A stretch of DNA of 64,000 nt from Protonemura montana (lineage: Eukaryota > Arthropoda > Insecta > Plecoptera > Nemouridae), in NCBI GenBank assembly GCA_947568835.1, contig CANOQG010000006.1:248001-312000 (forward strand), written 5' to 3'. A model generated the notes under the pieces. That model was not told where the DNA came from and did not search any database. It saw nothing but the letters and a program-made list of their open reading frames with translations. Below are positions 61,705 through 64,000 of this stretch, piece by piece. The position numbers were made by a program, and so were the translations under genes. How positions within the stretch are numbered: the stretch's first letter is position 1; each line of letters opens with the position of its first letter.

Positions 61705-64000
61705 TGCCCCATGTCCTGCCCTATGTCCTGCCCCATGTCCTGCCCCATTTTCTGCTCCATGTTCCACCCCATGTCCTGCCCCATGTCCCATGTCATGCCC
61801 CATGTCCTGCCCCATGTCCTGCCCCATGTCCTGTCCCATGTCCTGCTCCATGTCCTGCCCCATGTCTTACCTCATGTCCCATGTCCTGCCTCATGTCCTG
61901 CCCCATGTCCTGCCCCATATCCTGCCCCATGTCCTGCCCCATGTCCTGCCCCATGTCCTGTCCCATGTCCTGCCCAATGTCCTGCCCCATGTCCTGCCCC
62001 ATGTCCTGCCCTATGTCCTGCCCCATGTCCTGCCCCATGTCCTGCCCCATGTCCTGTCCAATGTCCTGCCTTATGTCCTGCCCCATGTCCTGCCCCATGT
62101 CCTGCCCCATGTCCTTCCCTATGTCCTGTCCCATGTCCTGCCCCATGTCCTGCCCCATGTCCTGCTTCATGTCCTCCCCCTGTCCTGCCTCATGTCCCAT
62201 GTCCTGCCCCGTGTACTGCCCAATGTCCTGCCCTATGTCCTGCCCTATGTCCTGTCCCATGTCCTGCCCCATGTCCTGCCCCATGTCCTGCCCCATGTCC
62301 TGCCCCATGTCTTTCCCCATGTCCCATGTCCTGCCCCATGTCCTGCCCCATGTCCTGCCCCATGTCCTGCCCCATGTCCTGTCCCATGTCCTGCCTCATG
62401 TCCTGCCCCATGTCCTGCCCCATAGCCTGGCCTATGTCCTGCCCCATGTCCTGTCCCATGTCCTGCCCCATGTTTTGCCCCATGTCCTGCCCCATGTCCT
62501 GCCCTATGTCCTGTCCCATGTCCTGCCCCATGTCCTGCCCCATGTCCTGTCCCATGTCCTGCCTCATGTCCTACCCCATGTCCTGCCCTATGTCCTGCCC
62601 CATGTCCTGCCCCATGTCCTGCCCCATGTCCAGCCCCATGTCCTGCCCCATGTCCTGTCCCATTTCATGTCCCATGTCCTGCTCCATGTCCTGCCCCATG
62701 TCCTGCCCCATGTCCTGCCCTATGTCCTGCCCCATGTCCTGCCCCATGTCCTGCCCCATGTCCTGCCCCATGTCCTGCCCTATGTCCTGCCCCATGTCCT
62801 GCCCCATGTCCCATGTCCTGCCCCATGTCCAGCCCCTTGTCCTGTCCCATTTCCTGCCCCATGTCCTGCCCCATGTCCTGCCCCATGTCCTGCCCCATGT
62901 CCTGCCCCATGTCCTGCCCCATGTCTTGCCCCATGTCCCATGTCCTGCCCCATGTCCTGCCCCATGTCCTGCCCCATGTCCTGCCCTATGTCCTGTCCCA
63001 TGTCCTGTCCCATGTCATGTCCCATGTCCTGCTCCATGTCCTGCCCCATGTCCTGCCCCAAGTCCTGCTCCATGACCTGCCCCATGTCCCATGTCCTGCC
63101 CCATGTCCTGCCCCATGTCCTGCCCCAAGTCCTGCCTCATGTCCTGCCCCATGTCCTGCCCCATGTCCTGCCCCATGTCCTGCCCCATGTCCTGCCCTAT
63201 GTCCTGCCCCATGTCCTGCCCCATGTCCTGCCCTATGTCCTGTCCCATGTCCTGTCCCATGTCCTGCCCCATGTCCTGCCCCATGTCCTTCCCTATGTCC
63301 TGTCCCATGTCCTGCCCCATGTCCTGCCCCATGTCCTGCTCCATGTCCTCCCCCTGTCCTGCCTCATGTCCCATGTCCTGCCCCGTGTCCTGCCCAATGT
63401 CCTGCCCCATGTCCTGCCCTATGTCCTGTCCCATGTCCTGCCCCATGTCCTGCCCCATGTCCTGCCCCATGTCCTGCCCCATGTCTTTCCCCATGTCCCA
63501 TGTCCTGCCCCATGTCCTGCCCCATGTCCTGCCCCATGTCCTGCCCCATGTCCTGTCCCATGTCCTGCCTCATGTCCTGCCCCATGTCCTGCCCCATAGC
63601 CTGGCCTATGTCCTGCCCCATGTCCTGTCCCATGTCCTGCCCCATGTCCTGCCCCATGTCCTGCCCCATGTCCTGCCCCATGTCCTGCCCCATGTCCTGT
63701 CCCATGTCATGTCCCATGTCCTGCTCCATGTCCTGCCCCATGTCCTGCCCCATGTCCTGCCCTATGTCCTGCCCCATGTCCTGCCCCATGTCCTGCCCCA
63801 TGTCCTGCCCCATGTCCTGCCCTATGTCCTGCCCCATAACCTGCCCCATGTCTTGCCCCATGTCCCATGTCCTGCCCCATGTCCTGCCCCATGTCCTACC
63901 CCATGTCCTGCCCTATGTCCTGCCCCATGTCCTGCCCCGTGTCCTGCCCAATGTCCTGCCCCATGTCCTGCCCTATGTCCTGTCCCATGTCCTGCCCCAT
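61705..64000. repeat. Segmental duplication at offset 11,988 (copy 2, cut by window end)
   Basis: Partner of 49717-52012. The left boundary follows a 393-bp deletion junction near 61595. Confidence 0.78.
62426..63599. repeat. 1174-bp HOR unit (example 4)
   Basis: Same marker order as 50438-51611. It has a private CATTTCATGTCCC variant near 62663 and a CAGCCCCATG variant near 62632. Confidence 0.7.

Larger units (their letters stand above)
44343..64000. repeat. Array VII: uninterrupted 12-bp minisatellite, 19.7 kb
   Basis: The longest unbroken monomer run, with no A or B element up to the right window edge. The marker CATAGCCTGGCC recurs at spacings of 1731, 1652, 1174, 554, 1174, 331, 1162, 1652, 1732, 590, 1174, 1186, 1259 and 1174 bp from about 47050 to 63595, so 1174 bp is the commonest HOR and others differ by whole cassettes or monomers. 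Shortened and hybrid units lie near 51611-52165, 53339-53670, 57285-57750 and 61595. No gene is seen. Confidence 0.97.

Noticed and set aside
1-64000. Repeat-induced point mutation (CpA to TpA), suggested by the common CCCTATG variant
   Set aside because: C-to-T variants occur at several C positions of the monomer (TGTCCC, TGCTCC, TGCCTC) and not preferentially before A. Half of all bases are C, so the bias is not diagnostic.

Overview
The whole window is satellite-type DNA, and I can support no conventional protein gene, rRNA or tRNA in it. About 89% is tandem 12-bp monomer with + strand consensus ATGTCCTGCCCC (about 67% GC, C-rich on the + strand). Truncated 7-bp monomers (ATGTCCC) punctuate it. 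The consensus has no stop codon in any of the six frames, so very long open frames appear on both strands as an arithmetic artefact. Nested, kilobase-scale higher-order repeats (HORs) of this kind point to a eukaryotic heterochromatic or hypervariable minisatellite locus. The sequence does not identify the lineage.

Layout: array I 1-1716; element A1 1717-3105; array II 3106-11493; element B1 11494-12049; array III 12050-19378; A2 19379-20767; array IV 20768-23122; B2 23123-23678; array V 23679-33445; A3 33446-34834; array VI 34835-42953; A4 42954-44342; array VII 44343-64000, which has no non-monomer element. The four A elements (1389 bp each) look identical by eye and keep exact internal spacing. 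The two B elements (about 556 bp) differ by one substitution that I could find. B is related to the left half of A.

Four levels of order are visible. (1) The 12-bp monomer. (2) Cassettes of n x 12 + 7 bp delimited by the 7-bp monomer; in 1-1716 the spacings are 127, 367, 127, 163, 139, 126, 127, 103 and 91 bp. (3) HORs of about 590, 1174, 1493, 1652-1744 and 2163 bp, recognisable by rare marker monomers. (4) Segmental duplications of about 2-6 kb, including a clean 3688-bp tandem duplication (24587-28274 / 28275-31962) and blocks repeated at offsets of 17.66, 14.07, 11.99, 11.63, 9.51 and 6.05 kb. The A elements travel inside these blocks together with their flanking monomers.

Element A has three parts: three degenerate repeats of about 238 bp; a six-copy 25-26-bp tandem repeat with nuclear-receptor-like inverted half-sites; and a CpG-containing, non-repetitive core of about 470 bp. 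The core carries several inverted repeats and a 24-codon reading frame that resembles half of a C2H2 zinc finger. The minus-strand monomer contains GGGCAGGA, the heart of the classical human minisatellite core, which fits the abundant signs of unequal exchange. Boundaries inside the arrays are uncertain by about one monomer, and all comparisons were made by eye.
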